Counted from the stretch's first letter, positions 1-8,060 are shown. The stretch is DNA of 12,268 bases from Bacteroidota bacterium (GCA_030691295.1 JAUYEQ010000555.1:1-12268); one strand, 5' to 3'. Numbers and translations are program-made. Notes: generated from the letters alone by a model not told the origin.

Positions 1-248
1 GTTTCGTTTGCAGTAATGTGCAGACCACCGCTGCGGGTAAACTGGCCATTGCCTTTGGTGCTTGTGTATGTTTCCGAATAGTTCGTATTTACCGGATCCC
101 AGTTGGCCCAGCCTTCTGACCAGTTGTTTACGCCGTCAAAAGCGCCCACATAACTTACTTTCTGAAAGAAATTGTTGTTGATCGACTGCGAATTTACAGT
201 AACCGATACCAACACGAATAAACACATTGCAAGTAAAATTTTTTTCAT
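1..248 (-). CDS. secreted protein of unknown function, N-terminal part only
   Basis: The frame begins with ATG at 248 and stays open to the window edge, giving about 82 residues. It starts MKKILLAMCLFVLVSVTV followed by NSQS, a clear signal peptide with a likely cleavage site near residue 21, so the product is exported. The mature part is rich in Asn, Trp, Gly and aromatic residues (VGAFDGVNNWSEGWANWDP), a composition I associate with secreted or surface proteins encoded next to TonB receptors in Bacteroidota; this is a recollection, not a domain match. It lies 71 bp downstream of the TonB-dependent receptor on the same strand with no hairpin terminator visible between them, so the two are probably co-transcribed. 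The C-terminus, where a type IX sorting domain could sit, is outside the window. Confidence 0.75.
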   Translation of the reverse strand, partial: MKKILLAMCLFVLVSVTVNSQSINNNFFQKVSYVGAFDGVNNWSEGWANWDPVNTNYSETYTSTKGNGQFTRSGGLHITANE

Positions 249-319
249 GATCTTGTTTTTTAATTATTTCCTTAAATCCTGTTTTTCATTTAATTTATAA
301 ATCTAAACAGTAGACCGAA

Positions 320-3196
320 TTATAAAGTCCACGTCAGACTGAGTGAGAACTGGCGGTTGGGCCTGTATTTACGCGTATATGCTGTAATATCTTCGTTCTC
401 GCCATAGTACTGAACAAACCTTATCGGTTCATTCAACAGATCTTTGAACCCGGCTTTTACCATAATATTATTGCCTATGCCCTTTTGAATAGTAAGATCC
501 AGTGCATTTCGAGGCATTTCCCATGTGTGAGGGGTTTCGGGAGTACCAACATATGCGATGCGTTTCCCGACAACATTGTAGTTCAAACTAATATCCCATT
601 TGGTATCGGGATTATTATAAAAAAGCCCAAGGTTAACGATGTATGGAGACTGACCTGACATGACACGAATCGTATCACGCGTAAATTCTAGTTGTGAAGT
701 ATTAATCTCGCTTTTAATCAGCGACGTATTAAAAACAACAGTCATATCCTTTAGAAACCTGAACAGGCGACCTGCATTTTTAAGTTCATCGAAACGCTTC
801 CTGACATCAATTTCAACACCTGAACTGCTCGCCTCTTCCGTATTGTAGAGAAAGTAATCATAAGTAGTTCCCGACCTGCGCAGAAACGTTTCGATTGGAT
901 TCCTGAATTTTTTATAAAAGCCAGCGATTGAAATCATTTCTCCCTGGCTGGGATACCATTCATAGCGCAAGTCATAGTTGGCTATATAAGCACTTTTCAA
1001 AGTATCATTGCCGTAAACGACGGCAAACAACTCAAAATCCTGATAATCGAAAGGCGACATTTCACGGAATTCGGGTCGGTTGATCGTTTTACCATAAGAA
1101 AGGCGGAAAAGGTTCTTTTCATTGATATTGTATGTAACATTAACTGAAGGGAAAAAATCCAGGGTATCCCGGGAGATTGGTGTATCATCGGCTCCTTCAA
1201 CCTTTTCGAAAAAATTGGTGATTTCGCGTTTCCAGTTTTCCAAACGTACACCTCCGTATATGTTCAATTTTTTTGTTACCGGAACATTTAGTGCAGCATA
1301 ACCGGCAATCAATTCATCTGTTGCGTCATAACTGTCTTTGGCACGTGAAGCATCGCGATACGACAATCCATGCCTGTTAGGAGGAATTTTGGGGTCGAAA
1401 AAGAAATTTTCGCTGCTGAAAATTTCTTTCACGGGTTTGTAAAATAAATCCAATGAAGGGTTCTTTATGGCAACTACCCCGACAAGCCGCGATTTTAATC
1501 CGCGTTCTTTTAGCTCGTAGAACCCTCCGGTTTTAAACTGCCATGGAAGTTCCGAATCTAAAAAGTTAAATTTGTGTGAAAAATCGAGTTTGGCATCTTT
1601 GATATTTTCATCCATGTTGATCCAAAGGCGTCCGGCAAGATAGGGGTTTGGTACATTTTGAATGCGCGCATAATATTCCTCAAAATGGTCAATGTTTTCA
1701 TCAGTAATTTTTACAAATGTGATCCTGCGGTTGTCGGGCTGGTTTTTATTGGTATAGCCATAACCCAGCATCCAGTTAATTTTTGTGCGATCGTTATTAA
1801 ATGTTTGCTCACCTGCAAGTTGTCCGGAGTAAACCAGACGGCTTTCATATTTTAAGTCGAACATTCTTAAAGACTCTACATTGTAGAAATTCTCCCCTTC
1901 GCGGACGGTCGTTGTTTTGGAGCCCATCTGGTTCAGGAAATTCCTTATTTCCAGTTTTTGGTTCTTTCCGTAAATAATGTTCCAGTTATGAATGATTCCG
2001 GTTTTATATTCTTCCTTTGACTTTCTGTCAAAAAAATCAAAATTCGGATTCACTTTTTGCTGTGTAATGTCATAATCCTGATATTCAACACGCTGGTTTT
2101 CTGTATAGTCATGCGAGTTTCCATAACTTAGAGAGGTAATATTTCCGAACGAAACTTTGCCAATTAAAAACCTGCGTTGCAGTGTCGCGGAAAAACTTTG
2201 ATCCAAAAATGGAGTTTTTGTAGAAGTTTCCCAGTTATTCTTGAAAAGGGAGGAAATTGCATTTATTTGATCAGTTTTTTGAAAATAAACATCTGGATTC
2301 CAATTCGCATACAGAGAAGCAAAAGCCTGAGGGTCGGGAACTCCGGCAGGTAGATCTCTCGATCCGTCATCCCAACCCAGCCAGTCAGTCTTACTTCCTG
2401 CGTGTGTCAGGAAATCGCTGTTGAACGAAGCATTTTGTACATACTTTGTACCGTACGAAAGGCTAAAACTGTTTACATCCGCAACATTTTTTGTACGGAT
2501 ATCAATGGCGGCCCCGGCAAAATCGGCTGGCAGTTCAGGCGCCGGGCTTTTATAAATCAGAATGTTGTCGATCAGTCCGCTGGGAATGGCATCAAATGAA
2601 AAAGCGCGCTTGTCGGCTTCAAAACTTGGGGCAGTCGCTCCGTTCAGCATTACCGAATTATACCTTTCTACCAATCCGCGAACAATCACGAAACGCCCGT
2701 CGGTAATGGTAATTCCCGGAACGCGGCGGATTACCTCGGCGGCATCTTTGTCCTGTGATTTACTTATTTGCTGAGCAGTGATTCCGCTCACAATCAGGCT
2801 TCCGGCTTTCAGGGTCGAAAGCATCGAAACCTCCGTATTGTCGCGGCGTTTTGCAACAATCTGCACTTCATCAATGTCAATCGATGCCGATTTTAGTTCT
2901 ATATTAACAGTAGTTTCACCTCCATCTGCAACTTCAGCACGAACAATCTGATTATCGTAGGAGATGTAGGAAATCACCAGGTTGTAGGATCCTTTGGCAA
3001 CTTTTTCAATCAGAAAATTTCCATCAAAATCGGAGATGGCTCCGGTTGTAGTTCCCTGAAGCACAACCGTGGCGCCGATCAGGGTTTCTTTTGTGTTTGC
3101 GTCGGTAATCGTTCCTTTGATTATCCCATTTTGGGCCATTCCCGAAACTGAAACAATCATCCAGACAGCAATCAGCAATAATCTCTTAATTTCCAT
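320..3196 (-). CDS. TonB-dependent outer-membrane receptor with CarboxypepD_reg-like N-terminal domain
   Basis: The product is a 958-residue outer-membrane active transporter that would import a ligand using TonB/ExbBD energy. Residues 1-22 form a signal peptide (hydrophobic core, ending GMAQ). Residues about 24-105 match the carboxypeptidase-regulatory-like beta-sandwich found at the N-terminus of SusC-type receptors (GIIKGTITD, GATVVLQGTTTG, DFDGNF). Residues about 123-240 form the plug, with VIRRVPGI, FVIVRGL, and ADFAGAAIDIRTK. The rest is a beta-barrel rich in alternating aromatic strands that ends in LSLTWTL. No SusD-like lipoprotein gene is adjacent, so this is not an ordinary SusCD pair; the downstream partner is the secreted protein at 1-248. 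The substrate cannot be read from the sequence. The start at 3196 is well supported by the signal peptide. A perfect palindrome lies 2 bp upstream of the ATG and may be an operator. Confidence 0.93.
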   Translation of the reverse strand: MEIKRLLLIAVWMIVSVSGMAQNGIIKGTITDANTKETLIGATVVLQGTTTGAISDFDGNFLIEKVAKGSYNLVISYISYDNQIVRAEVADGGETTVNIELKSASIDIDEVQIVAKRRDNTEVSMLSTLKAGSLIVSGITAQQISKSQDKDAAEVIRRVPGITITDGRFVIVRGLVERYNSVMLNGATAPSFEADKRAFSFDAIPSGLIDNILIYKSPAPELPADFAGAAIDIRTKNVADVNSFSLSYGTKYVQNASFNSDFLTHAGSKTDWLGWDDGSRDLPAGVPDPQAFASLYANWNPDVYFQKTDQINAISSLFKNNWETSTKTPFLDQSFSATLQRRFLIGKVSFGNITSLSYGNSHDYTENQRVEYQDYDITQQKVNPNFDFFDRKSKEEYKTGIIHNWNIIYGKNQKLEIRNFLNQMGSKTTTVREGENFYNVESLRMFDLKYESRLVYSGQLAGEQTFNNDRTKINWMLGYGYTNKNQPDNRRITFVKITDENIDHFEEYYARIQNVPNPYLAGRLWINMDENIKDAKLDFSHKFNFLDSELPWQFKTGGFYELKERGLKSRLVGVVAIKNPSLDLFYKPVKEIFSSENFFFDPKIPPNRHGLSYRDASRAKDSYDATDELIAGYAALNVPVTKKLNIYGGVRLENWKREITNFFEKVEGADDTPISRDTLDFFPSVNVTYNINEKNLFRLSYGKTINRPEFREMSPFDYQDFELFAVVYGNDTLKSAYIANYDLRYEWYPSQGEMISIAGFYKKFRNPIETFLRRSGTTYDYFLYNTEEASSSGVEIDVRKRFDELKNAGRLFRFLKDMTVVFNTSLIKSEINTSQLEFTRDTIRVMSGQSPYIVNLGLFYNNPDTKWDISLNYNVVGKRIAYVGTPETPHTWEMPRNALDLTIQKGIGNNIMVKAGFKDLLNEPIRFVQYYGENEDITAYTRKYRPNRQFSLSLTWTL

Positions 3197-3198
3197 TC

Positions 3199-3214
3199 AA
3201 TAAACGCGTTTATT
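3199..3214. promoter_or_regulatory. perfect 16-bp palindrome abutting the TonB receptor start; possible operator
   Basis: The sequence AATAAACGCGTTTATT is identical to its reverse complement. It ends 2 bp before the receptor ATG (read on the minus strand), inside the divergent interval between the receptor and mutA. A central CG flanked by A/T is typical of dimeric repressor operators (LacI-type and others), so it could control the receptor by blocking initiation or translation. A weak -7-like string (TCAATTTG on the minus strand, 3216-3223) lies just upstream of it. Function is inferred from position and symmetry alone. Confidence 0.4.
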
Positions 3215-3399
3215 ACAAATTGACTTTGTATATCTCCTTTGATTGGCAAGATTTACGGCGCTAAGGAATGGGTTAATAGTTACAGAACGATTAATATTTA
3301 TTTACGCTACGATTACATTTCAATAACAGGATTGCAATTTGATTGTTACTTAATAATTAAAAACTACCCTGAATGTTCTTCTAACTATTTAAAAAGCAC

Positions 3400-3407
3400 T
3401 AATTTTG
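3400..3407 (+). promoter_or_regulatory. mutA: Bacteroidota-type -7 element of the mutA promoter
   Basis: TAATTTTG fits the TAnnTTTG -7 consensus of the primary sigma factor in Bacteroidota. It lies 27 bp before the mutA ATG, which would leave a 5' leader of about 20 nt. A good TTTG -33 box is not visible at the expected spacing. The element lies inside an upstream in-frame extension of mutA, which argues that translation begins at 3434 and not further upstream. Confidence 0.5.
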
Positions 3408-3433
3408 CACCGATTTTTATAAACAGTTACATT

Positions 3434-5308
3434 ATGGCAGAAAAATATAACAAACTTTTTAATGAATTTCCACCAGTCAGCACCCAGCAGTGGATGGACA
3501 AAGTTACTGCTGACCTGAAAGGCGCCGATTTCAACCGGAGATTGGTATGGAAAACAAATGAAGGAATCGATGTTCAGCCTTTCTACCGGGAAGAAGACCT
3601 GGAGAAACTGGATTACCTGAACAGTTTGCCCGGTGAGTTTCCTTTCGTTAGAGGAAACAAAAAGAACAGCAATGAATGGCTGGTTCGCCAGAACATTCAG
3701 GTTAACGACCTTGCCGAAGCCAACAAAAAAGCCCTGACTTATCTGATGAAAGGGGTCGATTCTTTGGCTTTTGCTTTTGTTGAAGCGACAGAATTATCAG
3801 TAACCGATTTGGCTGTTTTGCTGAACGACATTCAGTTAGACGCTGTTGAAGTGAACTTTGCAGGCAATTGCTGTTCGCGAAAAGTGACTGAAGCTTTTGC
3901 AGCATTCGTAAAACAGGGCAATTGGGATCCGAAAAGTATCCGTGCTTCCGTTGAGTACGATCCGTTCGGAAAGTATGCACTTTATGGAAAATTCAGGAAA
4001 AATCAGGAACATGTAGTTGAAAACGCAATCAAAATGATTCAGTCAACTGCCGAACTTTCCAAATTCAAAACATTGGCTGTGAATGGCAAAAACTTCGGAA
4101 ACGCCGGTTCATCCATTGTTCAGGAATTCGCTTACTCATTGGCACAAGGCGCCGAATACCTGACGACTTTAACAGAGCAGGGCTTGGAGATTGATACAGT
4201 TGCCAAAAAGATGAAGTTTAATCTTTCCATCAGCGCCAACTATTTCCTCGAAATAGCCAAACTCCGCGCTGCCCGTTTGTTGTGGGCTCAGATTGTAAAA
4301 GCGTACAATCCTGAATGCGAATGTTCATGCAAAATGACGATTCACGCCGAAACCGGTAGCTGGAACAAAACCGTTTACGACCCTTATGTAAATGCGCTCC
4401 GCACTCAAACCGAAGCCATGAGCGCTTCACTTGGCGGCGTTGATTCGATGACCATACGTCCGTTTAACGCGATTTACGAAAATTCAACCGAATTCTCCGA
4501 CCGCATTGCACGTAACCAACAATTATTACTGAAGGAAGAATCAAATTTCAACAAAATTGCCGATCCGGGTGCCGGTTCTTATTACATTGAAGAACTGACT
4601 GCCTCCATCGCTGATCAGGCCTGGAAACTGTTCCTGGAAGTTCAGGAGAAAGGTGGTTTTATGGCAGCCCTTCGCGAAGGTTTTATTCAGGCTGAAATTA
4701 AAAAGATGGCAGCCAAACGCGATATGAACATTGCAACCCGCCGCGAAAACCTGCTCGGAACCAATCAATTCCCGAATTTCAATGAAAAATTGGATCAGGA
4801 AGTGAATGCCTCCGTTTTCGCCCCTGTCGATCTGACTTTGGAAGATGCTGAGTTCGAAACACTAAAGCCATACCGTGGCGCACAGGCTTTCGAAACGCTT
4901 CGTTACAAAACCGATGTTTATGCCCGCACCAACAAACGCCCGCTGGCTTTCATGATGCCAATCGGCAATTTGAATATGCGCAAAGCCCGTGCACAATTTG
5001 CCTGTAATTTCTTTGCTGTGGCAGGTTTCGACGTGCTCGACAACAATGGTTTCGAAACCGTTGAAGAAGGCTGGAAAGCTGCACAGGAAGCGGATGCTCA
5101 AATCGTGGTTATTTGCAGCTCCGATGACGAATACGCCGACCTTGCTCCTGCTGCATTCGAAGCTATTGCCAGGAAAGCCATTTTTGTTGTTGCCGGTGCT
5201 CCTGCCTGTACCGACGAATTGAAAGCCAGAGGCATTGCCAACTTTATCAATGTAAAGAGCAATTTGTTGGCTGAATTGAAGCAATATCAAAGTCAATTAT
5301 CTATTTAA
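3434..5308 (+). CDS. mutA: methylmalonyl-CoA mutase, small (beta, non-catalytic) subunit
   Basis: The product (624 residues from the ATG at 3434) is the partner subunit of adenosylcobalamin-dependent methylmalonyl-CoA mutase, which interconverts succinyl-CoA and methylmalonyl-CoA in propionate formation or use. It shares the TIM-barrel fold of MutB (KLRAARLLWAQIV, ARNQQLLLKEESNFNKIADPGAGSYYIEELT) but has lost the catalytic features. In the C-terminal B12-type domain, the place of the cobalt-ligand motif DxHxxG is taken by GNLNMRK at about residues 511-517, with no His, as is known for family small subunits. The frame stays open upstream to 3239, but that extension shows no mutase similarity, is AT-rich and contains the -7 element; MAEKYNKLFNEFPP is the typical N-terminus. 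Length agrees with family members of about 620 residues. It is separated from mutB by a repeat-bounded GxxExxY gene. Confidence 0.95.
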   Translation: MAEKYNKLFNEFPPVSTQQWMDKVTADLKGADFNRRLVWKTNEGIDVQPFYREEDLEKLDYLNSLPGEFPFVRGNKKNSNEWLVRQNIQVNDLAEANKKALTYLMKGVDSLAFAFVEATELSVTDLAVLLNDIQLDAVEVNFAGNCCSRKVTEAFAAFVKQGNWDPKSIRASVEYDPFGKYALYGKFRKNQEHVVENAIKMIQSTAELSKFKTLAVNGKNFGNAGSSIVQEFAYSLAQGAEYLTTLTEQGLEIDTVAKKMKFNLSISANYFLEIAKLRAARLLWAQIVKAYNPECECSCKMTIHAETGSWNKTVYDPYVNALRTQTEAMSASLGGVDSMTIRPFNAIYENSTEFSDRIARNQQLLLKEESNFNKIADPGAGSYYIEELTASIADQAWKLFLEVQEKGGFMAALREGFIQAEIKKMAAKRDMNIATRRENLLGTNQFPNFNEKLDQEVNASVFAPVDLTLEDAEFETLKPYRGAQAFETLRYKTDVYARTNKRPLAFMMPIGNLNMRKARAQFACNFFAVAGFDVLDNNGFETVEEGWKAAQEADAQIVVICSSDDEYADLAPAAFEAIARKAIFVVAGAPACTDELKARGIANFINVKSNLLAELKQYQSQLSI

Positions 5309-5309
5309 A

Positions 5310-5333
5310 CACAAAGTCACGAAGACACCAAGA
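5310..5333 (+). repeat. left arm of GxxExxY cassette (three 8-bp units)
   Basis: The units are CACAAAGT, CACGAAGA and CACCAAGA. The third unit overlaps the first base of the GxxExxY start codon, so the arm also occupies the place of the ribosome-binding region. Confidence 0.8.
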
Positions 5334-5725
5334 TGATTTCAAAAACCGAATACGAACGAATTGCCAAACACATTGTGAACGCCGCTTTTGAAGTTCACAA
5401 CGAGTTGGGACCAGGTTTATTCGAATCCGTTTACGAAGTTTGTCTGGTTGAAGAATTAAGAAATCGTGGTCTTTTTGTTGAAAGTCAGGTTAAAATTCCG
5501 GTGGTTTTTAAGGGTAAAACATTAGAAAAGGAGTTTGTTGTCGATTTGTTGGTTGAAAATTCGGTAATAGTTGAACTGAAAGCAGTGGAAAATTTACTCC
5601 CTGTTCATGAAGTTCAGTTAGTGACTTATTTGAAACTTGCAGATAAAAAACTGGGATTCTTAATCAATTTCAATGTTTCGCTTATTAAAATTGGAATTCA
5701 CCGAAAAATAAACGGCTATTTATAA
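5333..5725 (+). CDS. GxxExxY family protein, PD-(D/E)XK nuclease-like
   Basis: The 130-residue product belongs to the GxxExxY family (TIGR04256/PDDEXK_3-like, from memory). The signature is GLFESVY at residues 28-34. The PD-(D/E)XK-like core is visible as D71 followed by E81-L-K83 (VVDLLVEN then VIVELKAVE), with the usual downstream QLVTYLK at 95-101. Length fits the family (about 120-130). This fold is that of Mg2+-dependent nucleases, but a biochemical activity for the family is not known to me, so DNA cleavage is inference. No signal peptide or membrane segment is present, so it is cytoplasmic. The gene starts 24 bp after mutA and is flanked on both sides by inverted 24-bp arms; it has no link to methylmalonyl-CoA metabolism and is most likely a passenger of the repeat cassette, co-transcribed with mutA. 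Confidence 0.88.
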   Translation: MISKTEYERIAKHIVNAAFEVHNELGPGLFESVYEVCLVEELRNRGLFVESQVKIPVVFKGKTLEKEFVVDLLVENSVIVELKAVENLLPVHEVQLVTYLKLADKKLGFLINFNVSLIKIGIHRKINGYL

Positions 5726-5726
5726 T

Positions 5727-5750
5727 TCATAGTGACTTAGTGACCTCGTG
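5727..5750 (-). repeat. right arm of GxxExxY cassette (inverted)
   Basis: Read on the minus strand the units are CACGAGGT, CACTAAGT and CACTATGA. The arm is inverted relative to the left arm and starts 1 bp after the stop codon. Together with the preceding TAATTC it resembles the segment at 5828-5855 with only four differences. Confidence 0.75.
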
Positions 5751-5768
5751 TTAAGTAAATTAATTAGA

Positions 5769-5792
5769 CACAAAGGCACAAAGACACAAAGG
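5769..5792 (+). repeat. left arm of second, gene-less arm pair
   Basis: The units are CACAAAGG, CACAAAGA and CACAAAGG. This is the most regular of the four arms and is in the same orientation as the arm at 5310-5333. Confidence 0.8.
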
Positions 5793-5831
5793 AAATTTAT
5801 AATGTCTGCATGATCAAAACAAATAATTAAT

Positions 5832-5855
5832 TCTTAGCGACTTAGTGTCTTCGTG
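5832..5855 (-). repeat. right arm of second, gene-less arm pair (inverted)
   Basis: Read on the minus strand the units are CACGAAGA, CACTAAGT and CGCTAAGA. It ends 16 bp upstream of the mutB ATG and contains an in-frame GTG (5845) that can mislead start prediction for mutB. Confidence 0.75.
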
Positions 5856-5871
5856 TTTAAATTTAAAAACT

Positions 5872-8022
5872 ATGAAACCAGATTTCAAAAAAATCAATAT
5901 AAAAGAAGCTCCCGGAGCAGTTGATACCGCTGCCTGGAACGCTAAAAATCAAATCGAAAAAAACTGGATTACTCCGGAACAGATTCCGGTGAAACCGGTT
6001 TACACCAAAGAGGATCTGGAAGGTATGGAACACCTGCACTATGCTGCCGGTCTGGCTCCATACCTGCGTGGACCGTACTCGGTAATGTACGCCATGCAGC
6101 CCTGGACTGTGCGTCAGTACGCAGGATTTTCAACAGCTGAAGAATCAAATGCATTCTATCGTCGTAACCTGGCTGCCGGTCAGAAAGGTTTGTCGGTTGC
6201 GTTCGACTTGGCAACTCACCGCGGATACGACTCTGATCATCCTCGCGTGGTTGGCGACGTTGGAAAAGCAGGTGTGGCAATCGACTCAATCCTCGACATG
6301 AAAATCCTGTTCGACCAGATTCCGCTCGATAAAATGTCGGTTTCGATGACCATGAACGGTGCAGTGCTTCCGGTACTGGCATTCTACATCGTGACTGCAC
6401 TGGAACAGGGTGCCACTCTGGATCAGCTTGCCGGAACCATCCAAAACGATATCCTGAAAGAATTCATGGTGCGTAATACGTACATCTATCCACCTGAATT
6501 CTCGATGAAAATTATTGCTGACATTTTTGAGTTCACTTCACAGAAAATGCCAAAATTCAACTCGATTTCTATTTCCGGATATCACATGCAGGAAGCGGGT
6601 GCAACTGCCGACATCGAAATGGCTTATACCCTGGCCGACGGTCTGGAATACCTGCGTACAGGTATCAAAGCCGGAATTGACATCGACGCATTTGCGCCAC
6701 GCTTGTCGTTCTTCTGGGCAATTGGGATGAACCATTTCATGGAAATCGCCAAAATGCGCGCTGCCCGAATGATTTGGGCCAAGATGGTGAAAGAATTTAA
6801 TCCGAAGAACCCGAAATCAATGGCTTTGCGCACGCACTGCCAAACTTCAGGTTGGTCGCTGACTGAACAAGATCCATACAACAACATTGGCCGTACAGCG
6901 ATTGAAGCAATGGCTGCTGCTTTGGGTCACACCCAGAGTTTGCACACCAACGCGCTCGACGAAGCTATTGCTTTGCCAACCGATTTTTCTGCACGTATTG
7001 CCCGTAACACGCAGCTTTACATTCAGCAGGAAACCGAAATTTGCCGCGCGGTTGACCCATGGGCAGGTTCGTATTATGTGGAGACTTTGACCAACGAACT
7101 GGTTGAAAAAGCCTGGGCGCTGATCGAAGAAGTGGAGAAACTGGGTGGTATGTCGAAAGCCGTTGAAACCGGCGTTCCGAAAATGCGCATCGAAGAAGCT
7201 GCAGCCCGCACACAGGGTCGCATCGACAGCGGTACACAGGGAATTATCGGGGTCAATAAATACCGTCTCGAAAAAGAAGACCCAATCGACATCCTCGAAA
7301 TCGACAATACCGCCGTTCGTTTGTCGCAGATCGAACGTTTGAATAAATTGCGTACCGAACGCAACGAAGAAGAATGTCAGGCAGCTTTGGAAGTTCTCAG
7401 CAAATGCGTTGAAACCGGCGAAGGTAACCTGTTGGAACTGGCCATCGTAGCAGCACAGAAACGTGCTTCACTCGGCGAAATTTCTTATGCATGTGAAAAG
7501 CATGTTGGACGTTATAAAGCAATCATCAGAACTATTTCAGGCGTGTACTCAGCAGAAAGCAAGAACGATTCTACCTTCAAGGAAGCGCAGGATCTGGCCA
7601 CTAAATTTGCCAAACTCGAAGGTCGTCAGCCACGTATCATGATCGCCAAAATGGGTCAGGACGGACACGACCGCGGTGCAAAAGTAGTAGCAACCGGTTA
7701 TGCCGACATTGGTTTCGACGTTGACATGGGACCATTGTTCCAGACTCCTGAAGAAGCCGCTAAACAAGCCGTTGAAAACGATGTGCATGTATTGGGTGTT
7801 TCGTCATTGGCTGCCGGGCATAAAACTTTGGTTCCTTCGGTGATTGCTGAATTGAAAAAACTGGGTCGCGAAGACATCATGGTAATTGCCGGTGGTGTAA
7901 TTCCTGCACAGGATTATCAATACCTTTATGATGCCGGAGTGGTTGCCATTTTCGGTCCCGGTACCAGCGTTGCCGCTGCCGGAAAGAAAATTCTGGAAGT
8001 GCTGCTGGCTGCACACGAGTAG
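5872..8022 (+). CDS. mutB: methylmalonyl-CoA mutase, large (alpha, catalytic) subunit
   Basis: The product (716 residues) is the catalytic subunit of adenosylcobalamin-dependent methylmalonyl-CoA mutase, acting in the cytoplasm on (R)-methylmalonyl-CoA/succinyl-CoA. The N-terminal TIM barrel carries [10 protein letters not shown] with Y83, R201 ([11 protein letters not shown]) and H238 (SGYHMQEAG), which lie at a constant offset of 6 from Tyr89, Arg207 and His244 of the Propionibacterium enzyme. The C-terminal B12 domain has the base-off motif D597-G-H599-D-R-G602, where H599 is the lower cobalt ligand, followed by S644-S-L646 and G674-G675. All key residues are intact, so it should be active with MutA. 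The start [14 protein letters not shown] at 5872 fits the family length; a GTG at 5845 lies inside a repeat arm and is rejected. The leader consists of GxxExxY-type repeats. Confidence 0.97.
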   Translation: MKPDFKKINIKEAPGAVDTAAWNAKNQIEKNWITPEQIPVKPVYTKEDLEGMEHLHYAAGLAPYLRGPYSVMYAMQPWTVRQYAGFSTAEESNAFYRRNLAAGQKGLSVAFDLATHRGYDSDHPRVVGDVGKAGVAIDSILDMKILFDQIPLDKMSVSMTMNGAVLPVLAFYIVTALEQGATLDQLAGTIQNDILKEFMVRNTYIYPPEFSMKIIADIFEFTSQKMPKFNSISISGYHMQEAGATADIEMAYTLADGLEYLRTGIKAGIDIDAFAPRLSFFWAIGMNHFMEIAKMRAARMIWAKMVKEFNPKNPKSMALRTHCQTSGWSLTEQDPYNNIGRTAIEAMAAALGHTQSLHTNALDEAIALPTDFSARIARNTQLYIQQETEICRAVDPWAGSYYVETLTNELVEKAWALIEEVEKLGGMSKAVETGVPKMRIEEAAARTQGRIDSGTQGIIGVNKYRLEKEDPIDILEIDNTAVRLSQIERLNKLRTERNEEECQAALEVLSKCVETGEGNLLELAIVAAQKRASLGEISYACEKHVGRYKAIIRTISGVYSAESKNDSTFKEAQDLATKFAKLEGRQPRIMIAKMGQDGHDRGAKVVATGYADIGFDVDMGPLFQTPEEAAKQAVENDVHVLGVSSLAAGHKTLVPSVIAELKKLGREDIMVIAGGVIPAQDYQYLYDAGVVAIFGPGTSVAAAGKKILEVLLAAHE

Positions 8023-8032
8023 CCCCTCCCGA

Positions 8033-8049
8033 CCTCCCCGAAGGGGAGG
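8033..8049. repeat. GC-rich hairpin CCTCCCC-GAA-GGGGAGG
   Basis: A perfect 7-bp stem with a GAA loop lies 10 bp after the mutB stop. It precedes the stronger terminator and lacks a T-run, so it is probably either an auxiliary 3' stabilising hairpin or a copy of a short dispersed repeat; similar CCTCCCCGAAGGGGAGG strings are, from memory, common between genes in Bacteroidota. Confidence 0.55.
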
Positions 8050-8060
8050 AGGAAAAATAC

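Larger units (their letters stand above)
5310..5750 (+). mobile_element. putative repeat-bounded GxxExxY cassette inserted between mutA and mutB
   Basis: A small nuclease-like gene is enclosed by two 24-bp arms in inverted orientation (5310-5333 and 5727-5750), each made of three consecutive 8-bp units of the form CACNAAGN. The left arm starts 1 bp after the mutA stop codon and its last base is the A of the gene's ATG; the right arm starts 1 bp after the gene's stop codon. The whole unit is therefore arm-gene-arm with almost no spare sequence. MutA and MutB genes are usually adjacent, so the unit looks like an insertion. No target-site duplication is obvious. Mobility is inferred from this layout and from the second arm pair at 5769-5855. 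Confidence 0.55.
5769..5855 (+). mobile_element. vestigial (gene-less) copy of the GxxExxY cassette
   Basis: Two further arms in inverted orientation enclose only 39 bp of AT-rich sequence with no coding frame. Just before the right arm the sequence TAATTC (5828-5833, overlapping the arm) matches the bases that, in the intact cassette, include the GxxExxY stop codon. The simplest reading is a cassette that lost its gene by internal deletion; a non-autonomous MITE-like derivative is the alternative. The right arm ends 16 bp before the mutB start, so this stretch forms the mutB leader. Confidence 0.5.

Noticed and set aside
320..3196. TonB receptor as a vitamin B12 transporter (BtuB) because it is next to mutAB
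   Set aside because: It is much longer than BtuB, has a SusC-type N-terminal domain, is divergently transcribed, and nothing in the sequence points to cobalamin.
3239..3433. 65-codon in-frame extension upstream of mutA
   Set aside because: It has no mutase similarity, is AT-rich, and contains the TAATTTTG -7 element; the family N-terminus begins at 3434.
3197..3433. Cobalamin riboswitch controlling the B12-dependent mutase or the TonB receptor
   Set aside because: No B12-box-like conserved core or long structured leader is visible, and the interval is mostly AT-rich with a short leader for mutA.
4862..5296. 144-codon antisense frame inside mutA, and a 143-codon one at 5969-6400 inside mutB
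   Set aside because: They mirror strongly conserved mutase coding sequence, have no recognisable protein features, and are explained by codon bias of the real genes.
5310..5855. CRISPR array from the four similar repeats
   Set aside because: The repeats alternate in orientation, the spacing is irregular (a 393-bp gene, 18 bp, 39 bp), and the units have an internal 8-bp period.
5845..5871. GTG start giving mutB nine extra residues
   Set aside because: The GTG is part of a repeat arm, and the family start and length agree with the ATG at 5872.
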